Shown in pieces: positions 16,737-25,372 of a DNA stretch of 42,405 bases (position 1 is the stretch's first letter; every line of letters starts with the position of its first letter). The stretch covers positions 1 through 42,405 of the forward strand of contig JAFZBF010000050.1 of NCBI GenBank assembly GCA_017561885.1, read 5' to 3'. The stretch comes from Bacteroidales bacterium. Its GTDB lineage: Bacteria; Bacteroidota; Bacteroidia; Bacteroidales; UBA932. The position numbers and the translations under genes are program-made. The notes under the pieces were generated by a model. The model ran no database searches. It saw only the letters and a program-made list of their open reading frames with translations, and had not been told where the DNA came from.

Positions 16737-16744
16737 CAAATTTA
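16737..16744 (-). promoter_or_regulatory. -7 element of the second flippase gene
   Basis: Minus-strand TAAATTTG, 6 bp from the ATG at 16730, predicting a leaderless or nearly leaderless mRNA. Confidence 0.6.
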
Positions 16745-16756
16745 AGAATTTTGAGC

Positions 16757-16764
16757 TATCTTCG
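16757..16764 (+). promoter_or_regulatory. -7 element of the GT4-GT2 operon
   Basis: TATCTTCG, one mismatch from TAnnTTTG, ends 8 bp before the ATG at 16773. It is 12 bp from the divergent -7 at 16737-16744, so the two promoters overlap. Confidence 0.45.
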
Positions 16765-16772
16765 TGATACTT

Positions 16773-18005
16773 ATGAAGGTTTTGCTTGTCAACACGTCTG
16801 AATCGACCGGAGGCGCCGCCATTGCCTGCAGACGCATTATGAATGCCCTGCGCAAGGAAGGAGTGGACGCCAGGATGATGGTCCGCAACCCTGAGGGTAT
16901 GGGCGAAGGCGTGATCCCAGTAGGCGGCAGGCTGCGCAAGCAATGGTGTTTCCTCAGGGAAAGGGCGGCCATCTGGGCTGCCAACGGTTTCAACAGGGAC
17001 AGCATCTTCTACGTCGACATTGCAAACTCAGGCATCGACATAACACGGACAAAGGAATTCCTCGAGGCCGACATCATACATCTACACTGGATAAACCAGG
17101 GTTTCATCTCGCTGCGCGGACTTGAGCGTATAGTGGCAAGCGGAAAGCCGATAGTATGGACGATGCACGACATGTGGCCCTTCACAGGCATATGTCATCA
17201 CGCAGACAGCTGCACGCGCTACACCGCCGAATGCCACAACTGTCCTCTGCTGCCGAGAACAGGATTCAAGGACCTGGCGCGGGACACTTTCGACCGCAAG
17301 GCTGAAATCCTGGAGCATGCCGACATAACCTTCGTGGGCTGCAGCAAGTGGCTGGCAGGCCTTTGCAGCAAAAGCAGGATTGCAGAAGGCCACAAGGTCG
17401 TCTCCATTCCCAATCCCATCGATACGGAAGCATATGCACCTGAGGACAAGGCCGTCGTCCGCCGCAAGCTCGGTCTCCCGCAGGACAAGAAACTCATACT
17501 GTTCTGCTCCGTCAAGACGACTGATATACGCAAGGGGATGAAGTATTTCCAGGACTGCTGCAGGATACTCAGGGAGACAGCATCAGAAGACATAGAGGTT
17601 CTGATACTGGGCAAGGACGGCGAGATGCTGGGCAAAACCCTGGCCCTGCCCTGTCACGCCCTGGGCTATGTCGGAGGAAACTGTTCTCTTTCCGACTACT
17701 ACAATGCGGCTGACGTTTTCGTAACCCCGTCTCTGCAGGAGAACCTGCCCAACACCATAATGGAAGCTCTCTCATGCGGAGTGCCCTGCGTCGGATTCGA
17801 GATCGGCGGCATACCTGAAATGATCAACCATCTGCAGAACGGATATGTCGCGATGTATAAATCCGCAAAGGATCTGGCACGCGGAATCAGGTGGGTACTT
17901 GAAGAAGCCGACTATACGGCACTCTGCCGGAATGCCAGAGCCAAAGTCATCAGCAACTATTCAGAGAAAGTGGTTGCCGGACAATATATCTCCCTTTTCA
18001 AATGA
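16773..18005 (+). CDS. Glycosyltransferase family 4 (WcaC-like)
   Basis: A 410-residue retaining glycosyltransferase with two Rossmann-like domains. N-domain: MKVLLVNTSESTGGAAIACR (glycine-rich acceptor loop), then IHLHWINQGFIS and the Cys-bearing TAECHNCPLL segment typical of colanic-acid WcaC-like enzymes. C-domain: LFCSVKTTDIRKGMKYF, then the E-x7-E motif region PSLQENLPNTIMEALSCGVP and FEIGGIPEMI. The start is ATG 16773; an in-frame GTG at 16764 falls on the -7 element. It overlaps the next GT2 gene by an ATGA quartet. Likely product: a surface glycan assembled with the neighbouring GT2 and flippase; sugar identity is unknown. Confidence 0.92.
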   Translation: MKVLLVNTSESTGGAAIACRRIMNALRKEGVDARMMVRNPEGMGEGVIPVGGRLRKQWCFLRERAAIWAANGFNRDSIFYVDIANSGIDITRTKEFLEADIIHLHWINQGFISLRGLERIVASGKPIVWTMHDMWPFTGICHHADSCTRYTAECHNCPLLPRTGFKDLARDTFDRKAEILEHADITFVGCSKWLAGLCSKSRIAEGHKVVSIPNPIDTEAYAPEDKAVVRRKLGLPQDKKLILFCSVKTTDIRKGMKYFQDCCRILRETASEDIEVLILGKDGEMLGKTLALPCHALGYVGGNCSLSDYYNAADVFVTPSLQENLPNTIMEALSCGVPCVGFEIGGIPEMINHLQNGYVAMYKSAKDLARGIRWVLEEADYTALCRNARAKVISNYSEKVVAGQYISLFK

Positions 18006-18736
18006 AATTCTCCATCATAACCATATGCTATAACGCCGCAGCGACCATTGAACGCACGCTTCGCAGCGTTACCGGCCAGAGCTGGGACGACAGGCAGTAT
18101 ATTATAATCGACGGTGCGTCCAGGGATGCAACGCTCGAGATTGTCGGACGCTATCGCAATAAGATCGACATACTGGTCAGCGAGCCCGACAAAGGGCTCT
18201 ATGACGCGATGAACAAAGGGCTGAAGCTGGCGACGGGGGACTATGTGGTTTTCATGAATGCGGGGGACCGCTTCCACGAAGATACGACACTGGAGCAGAT
18301 CGCCGCCCAGGTGAAAGACTGCAATCCGCTTCCCGGAGTGATCTACGGCAATACTGCTCTCACCAATATGGCTGGCGAGATCTACGGGATGCGCAGGCTG
18401 AGCCCGCCGGAACATCTCGACTGGAAAAGTTTCAAGAACGGTATGCTGGTGTGCCATCAGGCTTTCTACGCAAGGAGAGACCTTGCAGAACCCTACGATA
18501 CCCGTTACCGCTTCTCGGCAGATGTGGACTGGTGCATCCGGGTCATGAAAAAGGCAGACACGCTTCACAACACGCATATCATAGTAGCCGACTATCTCGA
18601 AGACGGCAGCGGAGTCACCATAGACAACCGTAAAGCCTCCCTGAAAGAGCGCTTCGCCATAATGCGCAAGCACTACGGCCTTCCCAGCACATTACTGCAT
18701 CACGCCTGGTTTGCAGTGCGCCTTCTCTTCAAATAA
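18002..18736 (+). CDS. Glycosyltransferase family 2 (WcaE-like)
   Basis: A 244-residue single-domain GT2 enzyme. MKFSIITICYNAAATIERTL is the standard nucleotide-binding start, followed by YIIIDGASRDATLEIV, SEPDKGLYDAMNKGLKLATG (the characteristic SExDxGxYDAMNKG block of the WcaE-like group), the metal-site VVFMNAGDRF, and RFSADVDWCIRVMKKA with the D-x-D/W element. It starts at an ATGA overlap with the GT4 gene. Its last 37 bp overlap the 3' end of the convergent YfhO gene, so both C-termini are encoded by the same DNA. Confidence 0.92.
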   Translation: MKFSIITICYNAAATIERTLRSVTGQSWDDRQYIIIDGASRDATLEIVGRYRNKIDILVSEPDKGLYDAMNKGLKLATGDYVVFMNAGDRFHEDTTLEQIAAQVKDCNPLPGVIYGNTALTNMAGEIYGMRRLSPPEHLDWKSFKNGMLVCHQAFYARRDLAEPYDTRYRFSADVDWCIRVMKKADTLHNTHIIVADYLEDGSGVTIDNRKASLKERFAIMRKHYGLPSTLLHHAWFAVRLLFK

Positions 18737-21213
18737 CCGCTGCAGGCATATCCGGCATAGATCAGAACCAAACATACCAATATGCCGAATGACATTCCGG
18801 CAAGTCGCTCCGTTTTCTTGAGAGAAACCGGATCGAATACGAACTCTATCTTATGCTGTCCTGCAGGAACGGCAAGAGCTCTTAGGATATAGTCGGCACG
18901 ACCTACCTTTACTTCATTTCCATCGATGAAGGCCTGCCAGGAAGGATAGTAGACTTCCGAGAAAACCACAGTTCCTGGCTTGTCGCTGGCCGTTTCATAT
19001 ACCAGGCGATTGGGAGCATATTCTGTCAGCGTCACCGTTCCATAGGCTCCGCCATTGCCTACTGCCTCGATGAAAGCCTTGTCGGCCACGGCGACTTCCG
19101 CGGGATTGATGCCATGGAGCATGCTGAGCTCTTCATTGGCATTGTCCACGGCTATCACCTTTTCGACGAACCAGCCGTTTCCGAGTGCATTCGGGTTGAC
19201 GACTGGTATAACTTCACCGCTGGAAAGGGGGAACTCTATATAACGGGTGTTGAGCATGTTGAGAACAGGCAGCTTGGTGACGTCTATTACCCCAAGGTCG
19301 CCGTTCGTCTTGCCAATTTCGTCGTAGAGGGTCATTATCTCAGGGGTGATATGTTCTTCTATCACTTCCTGGTAGCGACGGAGCTTCACTGCGCTGTAGC
19401 CTCCTATGCTCTTGTGCCAGTATGAAGTAGTATTGTCGTTGAATACGTTTACCGACAGATTCAGGACACGGTAATCAGGATCCGTGTCGCTGAGGATATA
19501 TTCGTCGGCCGATGTTTTTTCTGCCACCTTGTTCAGAGCCTTGGGGGTGATGAACAGCCTGTCGTTCACATAGCGTTTGTCCACGGTCCAGAGATCCACG
19601 AAACAGAGCACGGCACAAAGCGCAAGCGCCACATTCGCCTTGATTTTGCCGGCACGGAACAGCAGCAGGACAGCCACTCCTATAGCCACGACGGCGAAGC
19701 TGCGCCAGGCATCGGCAGTGAATATCGCAACGCGGACAGTCTCCATGAGGTTGATGAATGCGAGTCTGCTCTGCTCATCCAGGGCGCTCAGCTCCGACAT
19801 CTCATAAGAAGAGATGTAATTCGGGAAAAAGAGTCTCGGCATCAGGGCGAACAGCAGAGCCAGACCGCCTGTCAGGGCGGCGCTGCCCCAGAAAGCGCCT
19901 TTTCTCTTTTTCAGTATCGCCGGGTCCTCCAGAATCTCCTTGAAGGCCAGCACGGCCAGGAAAGGAATGGTGAATTCAGCAATCACCAGTATCGAAGACA
20001 CCGTCCTGAACTTGCTGTAAAGAGGCATATGGTCGATGAAAAGATTGGTGAACCACATAAAGTTGTGGCCCCAGCTGAGCAGGATAGACAGCACCGTCGC
20101 CACGACCAGTGCCCATTTCACAGGTCCCTTGACTATGAAGATGCCGAGAATGAAAAGGAACAGCACGAAGGCTCCGGCATAGACCGGGCCGGAAGTGCCG
20201 GGCTGGTCTCCCCAGTACGAGCCGAACTGACCTATATACTGCCTGCTGTTGGCAGCCACTTTCCTGATGGCAGCCTTGTGGCTTGACAGAGGTATGTTCG
20301 ATGCACCGCCTTTGACGTCCGGAATCAGCAGCGAGAAGGTTTCTCCTATGCCGTAGCTCCACTGGGTTATATAATCCCTCTCAAGTCCGTCGGAAGTCTG
20401 GTTCTCGCTGTCCGCCTTGACCAGTTCGCTTCCGTTGCGCATGCTCTCCTTGCTGTACTCATAGGTGTGGTAGAGATTCGAGATGTTGATGCCCACGGCC
20501 AGGATGGCAGCGACCGCCAGCACACCGGTGGCCTTGAGGAACCTCGGAACCTGTTTGCTCCGCACGGCGATGACAGCCTCTGCAACGACAAGCAGGAACA
20601 TCACGATAAGGAAATAATATGACATCTGGAGATGGTTGCCGCATATCTGCAACGCTGCGAAGAACGCTGCCAGCAAACCGCCGGCAAGGTATTTACCTTT
20701 ATAGGCAAGCAGGACTCCCGCAATCGTAGGAGGTATGTAGGCAAGCACATTGACCTTCCAGATGTGGCCCGCTCCGATGATTATTAGGAAATACGACGAG
20801 AAAGCCCAGGCCACGGCACCGAGAGCCGAAAGAAGCACCGGAATGCCGAGCACCCTGAGCATAATGTAGAATCCGAGGAGCAGTATGAAAAGATACCATA
20901 CGTAAGTCGGAAGGAACAGGTGGTAAACCTTGCCCAGGAATTTCAGGGGCATGAGGGACTGATAGCTCGGAGCCATCTGATAGTTGGGCATTCCGCTGAA
21001 GATGGAATTGGTCCAGCGTGAAGATATTCCTGTAGCATCCCTGTAATCTACTACGTCCTGGTTCGCCCCTATCATTCCCACGTGGTCATCCCCGGCCAAT
21101 ACGCGGCCCTGGAGGACAGCAGGAGAAAAATAGACGAACGAGATTATGACAAAGGCCAGGATGGCGATGATGTCTGGCAGTATTTTTTTTAGCATCGTTG
21201 CTGATTGTTTCAT
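18700..21213 (-). CDS. YfhO family large membrane protein
   Basis: An 837-residue polytopic membrane protein with about 12-13 hydrophobic helices, mostly in residues 10-560, then a large extracytoplasmic domain (about 570-800) and a final helix before the basic tail GYLKRRRTANQA. YfhO-family hallmarks are visible: an acidic first loop with VLAGDDHVGMIGANQDVVDY, and in the C-terminal domain VFSEVYYPSWQAFIDGNEV and LRALAVPAGQHKIEFVF. Gram-positive members are implicated in glycosylation of lipoteichoic acid; Bacteroidota homologues are GT-C-like with unknown acceptors. It begins 13 bp after the LytTR gene, suggesting co-transcription with that regulator. An alternative start is the Met at residue 7. 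Confidence 0.88.
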   Translation of the reverse strand: MKQSATMLKKILPDIIAILAFVIISFVYFSPAVLQGRVLAGDDHVGMIGANQDVVDYRDATGISSRWTNSIFSGMPNYQMAPSYQSLMPLKFLGKVYHLFLPTYVWYLFILLLGFYIMLRVLGIPVLLSALGAVAWAFSSYFLIIIGAGHIWKVNVLAYIPPTIAGVLLAYKGKYLAGGLLAAFFAALQICGNHLQMSYYFLIVMFLLVVAEAVIAVRSKQVPRFLKATGVLAVAAILAVGINISNLYHTYEYSKESMRNGSELVKADSENQTSDGLERDYITQWSYGIGETFSLLIPDVKGGASNIPLSSHKAAIRKVAANSRQYIGQFGSYWGDQPGTSGPVYAGAFVLFLFILGIFIVKGPVKWALVVATVLSILLSWGHNFMWFTNLFIDHMPLYSKFRTVSSILVIAEFTIPFLAVLAFKEILEDPAILKKRKGAFWGSAALTGGLALLFALMPRLFFPNYISSYEMSELSALDEQSRLAFINLMETVRVAIFTADAWRSFAVVAIGVAVLLLFRAGKIKANVALALCAVLCFVDLWTVDKRYVNDRLFITPKALNKVAEKTSADEYILSDTDPDYRVLNLSVNVFNDNTTSYWHKSIGGYSAVKLRRYQEVIEEHITPEIMTLYDEIGKTNGDLGVIDVTKLPVLNMLNTRYIEFPLSSGEVIPVVNPNALGNGWFVEKVIAVDNANEELSMLHGINPAEVAVADKAFIEAVGNGGAYGTVTLTEYAPNRLVYETASDKPGTVVFSEVYYPSWQAFIDGNEVKVGRADYILRALAVPAGQHKIEFVFDPVSLKKTERLAGMSFGILVCLVLIYAGYACSGYLKRRRTANQA

Positions 21214-21226
21214 TCTGTGACAGATT

Positions 21227-22060
21227 TCAGAGCCTTTCGCTCACTTCTTCATAATATTTCTTGCTGATCGGTATCGCCGTATGTGACGGGTCGTCGATTT
21301 CAGCATATATGTAATTGTCCTTGTCCTTGCGCAGGGCGTGGATGTGCTTGGGGTTGACAAAGAATGAGCGGTGGCAGCGGAGCAGGTCGTTTGAGGACAG
21401 GTTCTCTTCAAGCTTCTTCATCGTTGCTCGCAGCTGGTAGCTCTTCACCTGGTCGGCATCCAGATAGTAGATGCGGACATAGTTCTCCTGCGCCTCTATG
21501 TAAAGTATCGCGGCAGAAGCTATCACGAATTTAAGCGTGTGCTTGTCATCATAGAAGCGCACCCGGCTGGTGCTCTCGTCCACGACCGCGACCTTCGAAC
21601 TGCGGGAAGACTTCAGAATCTGGGAAAGGGTAATGATCGCATAGGGGTAGATCAGAACCGTAAGCAGATAGATGAAAGTGTAAAGCAGGGCGTTGAAGAA
21701 GGTCAGGGCGCCTTTGGTGATGAGCGACACGTAAAGGGCCGTGAAGAGAGACATCGTCAGGAACTCTCCCGCTATCCATATGTAATAGTTTCCGCGGTCT
21801 TTGCCCAGCGGCTTGCGAAGGATGTAGAGCAGAGTGCGGGACAGGGTCAGCACCAGGAACAATATGCACATTATCATCACGATATTGAACTGGTAGCGGC
21901 CGCTCTGGGTCTTGATCAGGGACGGATAGTCGCCCAGGACGCTCTCATCGATATGGAAGGGCGTGTATATGATGACGAAAACCAGGAAGAACAAGGGAAC
22001 CAGTATGAAGTACCATAGCTGGTCGCTGTACTTGCTTAGCAGTCCGTTGTTCGATTTCAT
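21227..22060 (-). CDS. Membrane-anchored LytTR-domain transcriptional regulator
   Basis: A 277-residue protein with four predicted membrane helices (about 15-33, 58-80, 93-115, 122-148) and a C-terminal LytTR DNA-binding domain (about 171-275) carrying FVIASAAILYIEAQENYVRI, the QLRATMKKLEENL segment and LLRCHRSFFVNPKHI. There is no receiver or kinase domain, so the input is presumably sensed in or at the membrane; this architecture is known in Bacteroidota. LytTR domains bind direct repeats about 20-22 bp apart, and just such an array lies upstream (22111-22181), covering the gene's own predicted promoter. Autoregulation and control of the divergent acyl-CoA ligase gene are therefore likely. 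YfhO follows 13 bp downstream. Confidence 0.93.
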   Translation of the reverse strand: MKSNNGLLSKYSDQLWYFILVPLFFLVFVIIYTPFHIDESVLGDYPSLIKTQSGRYQFNIVMIMCILFLVLTLSRTLLYILRKPLGKDRGNYYIWIAGEFLTMSLFTALYVSLITKGALTFFNALLYTFIYLLTVLIYPYAIITLSQILKSSRSSKVAVVDESTSRVRFYDDKHTLKFVIASAAILYIEAQENYVRIYYLDADQVKSYQLRATMKKLEENLSSNDLLRCHRSFFVNPKHIHALRKDKDNYIYAEIDDPSHTAIPISKKYYEEVSERL

Positions 22061-22085
22061 ATTTTTTCACGTCGTTTCAAGGCGG

Positions 22086-22181
22086 TGTGACGAATTTCCC
22101 GTTCCGCCATTTTTGTCACAAATATAGTGCTTTTGTCACACATTATCCGAATTTCGTCAAATATAGCAGATGTTCATCACA
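22086..22181. repeat. Phased direct-repeat array, candidate LytTR operator
   Basis: Four direct copies of TTT(T/C)GTCACA lie at 22111-22120 and 22131-22140 (identical TTTTGTCACA), 22152-22161 (TTTCGTCAAA) and 22172-22181 (GTTCATCACA). Their spacings are 20, 21 and 20 bp, about two helical turns each, so all face the same side of DNA. A fifth, inverted copy (minus-strand TTCGTCACA) is at 22086-22094. The array spans the LytTR gene's -7 element and ends just upstream of the acyl-CoA ligase promoter. LytTR proteins bind such two-turn direct repeats; binding by the neighbouring protein is inference. Confidence 0.7.
22119..22126 (-). promoter_or_regulatory. -7 element of the LytTR-yfhO operon
   Basis: Minus-strand TATATTTG matches TAnnTTTG. 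It overlaps the first repeat of the array (22111-22120), so a protein bound there should block it. The leader would be about 50 nt. Confidence 0.5.
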
Positions 22182-22209
22182 ATTATTTTTTATATAGTGT
22201 GGCCACCGG

Positions 22210-22217
22210 TACATTTG
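22210..22217 (+). promoter_or_regulatory. -7 element of the acyl-CoA ligase gene
   Basis: TACATTTG matches the consensus and lies 24 bp before the ATG at 22242. The last repeat of the array ends at 22181, near where a -33 element would fall, a position suited to activation. No clear TTTG -33 is visible. Confidence 0.5.
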
Positions 22218-22241
22218 CCGGCGTTTTTAAAGTTTTTGAAT

Positions 22242-23885
22242 ATGGCATATCCCCATTATCTCCAAAGACTCCAGGATGCTACACGCAAGCACTGGGACAA
22301 AGTCGCCCTCAACACCATAGGCGGCGAATCATTTTCATATGGCCAGATGGCTGTCCAGATCGAGAAGTTCCACCTCGCATTCGAAGCCCTCGGCTTCAAG
22401 AAAGGCGAAAAGATAGCCCTTTATTCAGGCAACGGCGCCCGCTGGGGCATGGTATATATGGCAGTCAACACCTACGAGACTGTAATCGTTCCCCTTCTTG
22501 CCGATTTTACTCCGGACAGCGCATCATTCCTTGTAGATCATTCTGAAAGCATAGCCATTTTCACCAACGAGGCAAGGTGGAAGAAGATGGATCCGGACAA
22601 GATGCCCAACCTCCGCATTGCCATCGACGTTGACAACTGGGGCTGTCTCTGGGCAAAAGACGAAGAGACTAAGAAGACATACGAGACTATGGACGCCCTT
22701 TTCGAAGCAAAATGGAAAGGCGGCTACGGTCCCGAAAACGTCGTCTTCCCCACCGACAACTGGGACAACCTGTCCACCATCAGCTATACCTCAGGTTCTA
22801 CCGGAGCACCCAAGGGAGTGATGCTCACCTACCGCAACTTCAGCGCAAATGTCGACTACAGCCAGAGAAATGTTCCGGCCGGCGACAAGATGGTATCGAT
22901 GCTTCCCATGGCCCATATGTATGGCCTTGTCATCGAATTCATATATCCTCTCTGCAACGGCACAGGCATATACTGGCTCGGCAAGGCTCCGACTCCCGCC
23001 ACCCTGATGAAGGCTTTCGCGGACGTCAAGCCTTATCTGCTGATCACCGTTCCGCTCGTCATGGAGAAGATCTACAAGAGCAAGGTAAAGCCTACTCTCG
23101 ACAAGCCCGTGATGAAGGTGCTGACCAGGATTCCAGGCATCAACAACATTATCTACAAGAAAGTCAAGGACGGGCTTGTTTCCGCTTTCGGAGGCAATGT
23201 ACAGGAATTCATTATGGGAGGCGCAGCCCTCAACCCCGAGGTGGAGAAACTGTTCAAGCGCATCAAGTTCCCTTATCTGGTAGGTTACGGAATGACTGAG
23301 GCCTGCCCTCTGCTCGCATATGAGCACTGGTCAAAATATGTGGCCGGTTCCTGCGGCAAGGCTGTCGACTGCGCGACAGTCAGGATCGATTCAGAAGACC
23401 CTGAACACATCGCCGGCGAGATTCAGGCCAAGGGCGAGAATATCTGCATCGGCTATTTCAAGAATCCCGAAGCATCGGCCAATGCCTTCACCGAAGACGG
23501 TTTCCTCCGTACCGGTGACCTCGGAATTATGGACAAGGACGGCAACATCTTCATCAAAGGCCGCAGCAAGAGCATGATCCTCAGTTCAAACGGACAGAAC
23601 ATCTATCCCGAGGAACTCGAAGCCATCATCAACAACCAGCCCTTCGTTGCCGAGAGCGTTGTCGTAGACCGCAGCGGAAAGATTGTCGCACTTGTATATC
23701 TCGATCCGGAAGCTGTCAGGAAAGAAGGTCTCGACGCAGAAGCAGTATCTGACATCCCTGAAAGAATCCGCATTGCAGCGAACCGCGTGCTGCCGGGCTA
23801 CAGCAAGATAACAAAAGTGGAACTGGTAAGCGCACCTTTTGAAAAGACTCCGAAGATGAGTATCAAGAGATTCCTGTACAGTTAA
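22242..23885 (+). CDS. AMP-forming long-chain acyl-CoA synthetase (FadD/AMP-binding family)
   Basis: A 547-residue adenylating enzyme that activates fatty acids to acyl-CoA through an acyl-AMP. The P-loop-like A3 motif YTSGSTGAPKGVMLTYRN is present, then MLPMAHMYGLVIEF, the A5 motif GYGMTEACPL, the A7 block LRTGDLGIMDKDGNIFIKGR and SNGQNIYPEELE, and a C-terminal lysine in FEKTPKMSIKRFL (A10). The in-frame ATG at 22170 would add 24 hydrophobic residues but lies upstream of the predicted promoter, so ATG 22242 (MAYPHYLQRLQ) is preferred. Control by the neighbouring LytTR protein is suggested by the shared repeat array. A terminator shared with rpoN follows. Confidence 0.93.
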   Translation: MAYPHYLQRLQDATRKHWDKVALNTIGGESFSYGQMAVQIEKFHLAFEALGFKKGEKIALYSGNGARWGMVYMAVNTYETVIVPLLADFTPDSASFLVDHSESIAIFTNEARWKKMDPDKMPNLRIAIDVDNWGCLWAKDEETKKTYETMDALFEAKWKGGYGPENVVFPTDNWDNLSTISYTSGSTGAPKGVMLTYRNFSANVDYSQRNVPAGDKMVSMLPMAHMYGLVIEFIYPLCNGTGIYWLGKAPTPATLMKAFADVKPYLLITVPLVMEKIYKSKVKPTLDKPVMKVLTRIPGINNIIYKKVKDGLVSAFGGNVQEFIMGGAALNPEVEKLFKRIKFPYLVGYGMTEACPLLAYEHWSKYVAGSCGKAVDCATVRIDSEDPEHIAGEIQAKGENICIGYFKNPEASANAFTEDGFLRTGDLGIMDKDGNIFIKGRSKSMILSSNGQNIYPEELEAIINNQPFVAESVVVDRSGKIVALVYLDPEAVRKEGLDAEAVSDIPERIRIAANRVLPGYSKITKVELVSAPFEKTPKMSIKRFLYS

Positions 23886-23913
23886 GCCTATACACCTAAA
23901 CCGCTACATATTT

Positions 23914-23950
23914 AAAATTCCGGCTTTGCTTACGCTCTGCCGGAATTTTT
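23914..23950. terminator. Terminator between acyl-CoA ligase and rpoN
   Basis: AAAATTCCGGC (23914-23924) pairs with GCCGGAATTTT (23939-23949), with A/T tails on both sides. It overlaps the rpoN stop codon at 23949-23951 and can serve both convergent genes. Confidence 0.8.
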
Positions 23951-25367
23951 ATAATTCTTTGCGAAGTCTCGCTATCGGGATATTCAGCTGTTCCCTGTAT
24001 TTTGCGACCGTCCTCCTCGCCACCTTGTAGCCTTTGTCGGCAAGTACCGTCACGAGTTCTTCGTCCGTGAGCGGTTTCGACTTGTCTTCCGCTTCGATGC
24101 TCTCCGTCAGGATCTTCTTGATCTCGCGGGTAGACACTTCCTCTCCGCTTTCTGTCATCAGTCCTTCAGAGAAGAAATATTTCAGGGGGTATATACCGAA
24201 ATGCGTCTGGATATACTTGCAGTTCACAACGCGTGAGATTGTGGAGATATCCAGTCCTGTACGCTCCGCGATGTTCTTGAGAACCATCGGCTTGAGCTTT
24301 GTCTCGTCACCGTCGATGAAGAAATCGTACTGGAATTCTATGATGGCGTTCATCGTATTCTGCAGCGTCCTCTGTCTCTGCTTGATGGCTTCGATGAACC
24401 ATTTTGCAGAATCCAGCTTCTGCTTTACAAAAGTGACAGCCTCCTTGCCTTCTTTCGTGGACTTGGAAGCCGAATCCATCAATATGTCCGCATATCGCTT
24501 GTTGATCTTCAGCTCGGGAACATTGAACCTGGGCATCGACATCACAGGCTTGCCGTCCTTGAGTTCCAGCACGAAATCGGGCACTACCTGCTGGGCCTGC
24601 TCGCTGTACGAGTCGTCAATCTGTCCGCCCGGACGGGGATTCAGATGCACGATCTCGTCGATTGCCTTCTTGAGCCGGTCCTCGTCGATCTTCATCTTCG
24701 AGAGAATCTTTGAATAATGCTTCTTGGTGAATTCTTCGAAATGGTTTTCAAGTATCTCCTGCGCATCCTGCTGGGCCTGGTCGTGAGTCTTGGCCTTGAT
24801 CTGAAGCAGAAGGCATTCACGAAGATCCCTCGCACCGACTCCGACAGGGTCGAATTCCTGGATGATGCCGAGGATGTCTTCAAGCTCGTTGACGTCAGTC
24901 TCGATATTGAGACGGAAAGAAATGTCATCGGCGAGAGACTCCAGGTCGCGGCGCAGATAGCCGTCGTCGTCCAGCATTCCGATCATGAACGACGCTATCT
25001 GACGTGCTCTGGGCGTCAGGTGGCAATAGCCGAGCTGTGCTTCCAGATTCTGATGAAAACTCTCTTTTACGGAAAAGGTATTGTACTGCGGCTTGAGATC
25101 CTTGCCCTGATTGTTCACATAGGTCTTATATGAAGGGGTCTGGTCATCTGCAGGATAATCGCTCAGCGAGACCTTCTTGGGGAGCCCGTCGTCATCCTCG
25201 GGGCTGTCGTCGGCCACCTCGTCAAGCACAGGATTCTCTTCAAGCTCTTTCTGAATCTTCTGCGCGAGTTCCAGCGTAGGCAGCTCGAGAAGCTTTATCG
25301 TCTGTATCTGCAGAGGAGAAAGTTTCTGTACCTGTTTCTGCTGCAAGGTTTGTTTTATCATTTCCAT
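23949..25367 (-). CDS. rpoN: RNA polymerase sigma-54 factor
   Basis: A 472-residue alternative sigma factor that recognises -24/-12 promoters and needs an AAA+ activator to open them. Region I is glutamine/leucine-rich (TLQQKQVQKLSPLQIQTIKL), followed by the acidic region II, the core-binding and HTH regions, and the C-terminal RpoN box ARRTVAKYREQL. Length is typical. It is third in a minus-strand operon after the LEA-type lipoprotein and SPOR genes, starting 5 bp after the SPOR stop. No activator with a sigma-54 interaction domain is encoded in the window. An alternative start is the Met at residue 3. Confidence 0.96.
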   Translation of the reverse strand: MEMIKQTLQQKQVQKLSPLQIQTIKLLELPTLELAQKIQKELEENPVLDEVADDSPEDDDGLPKKVSLSDYPADDQTPSYKTYVNNQGKDLKPQYNTFSVKESFHQNLEAQLGYCHLTPRARQIASFMIGMLDDDGYLRRDLESLADDISFRLNIETDVNELEDILGIIQEFDPVGVGARDLRECLLLQIKAKTHDQAQQDAQEILENHFEEFTKKHYSKILSKMKIDEDRLKKAIDEIVHLNPRPGGQIDDSYSEQAQQVVPDFVLELKDGKPVMSMPRFNVPELKINKRYADILMDSASKSTKEGKEAVTFVKQKLDSAKWFIEAIKQRQRTLQNTMNAIIEFQYDFFIDGDETKLKPMVLKNIAERTGLDISTISRVVNCKYIQTHFGIYPLKYFFSEGLMTESGEEVSTREIKKILTESIEAEDKSKPLTDEELVTVLADKGYKVARRTVAKYREQLNIPIARLRKEL

Positions 25368-25372
25368 AACCG

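Noticed and set aside
21214..21224. Palindrome TCTGTGACAGA at the start of yfhO containing GTCACA on the minus strand
   Set aside because: Resembles the LytTR array core, but it is a single copy without a phased partner; chance occurrence is plausible.
22170..22241. Hydrophobic N-terminal extension of the acyl-CoA ligase
   Set aside because: It would begin inside the repeat array and upstream of the -7 element at 22210-22217; AMP-binding homology starts after ATG 22242.
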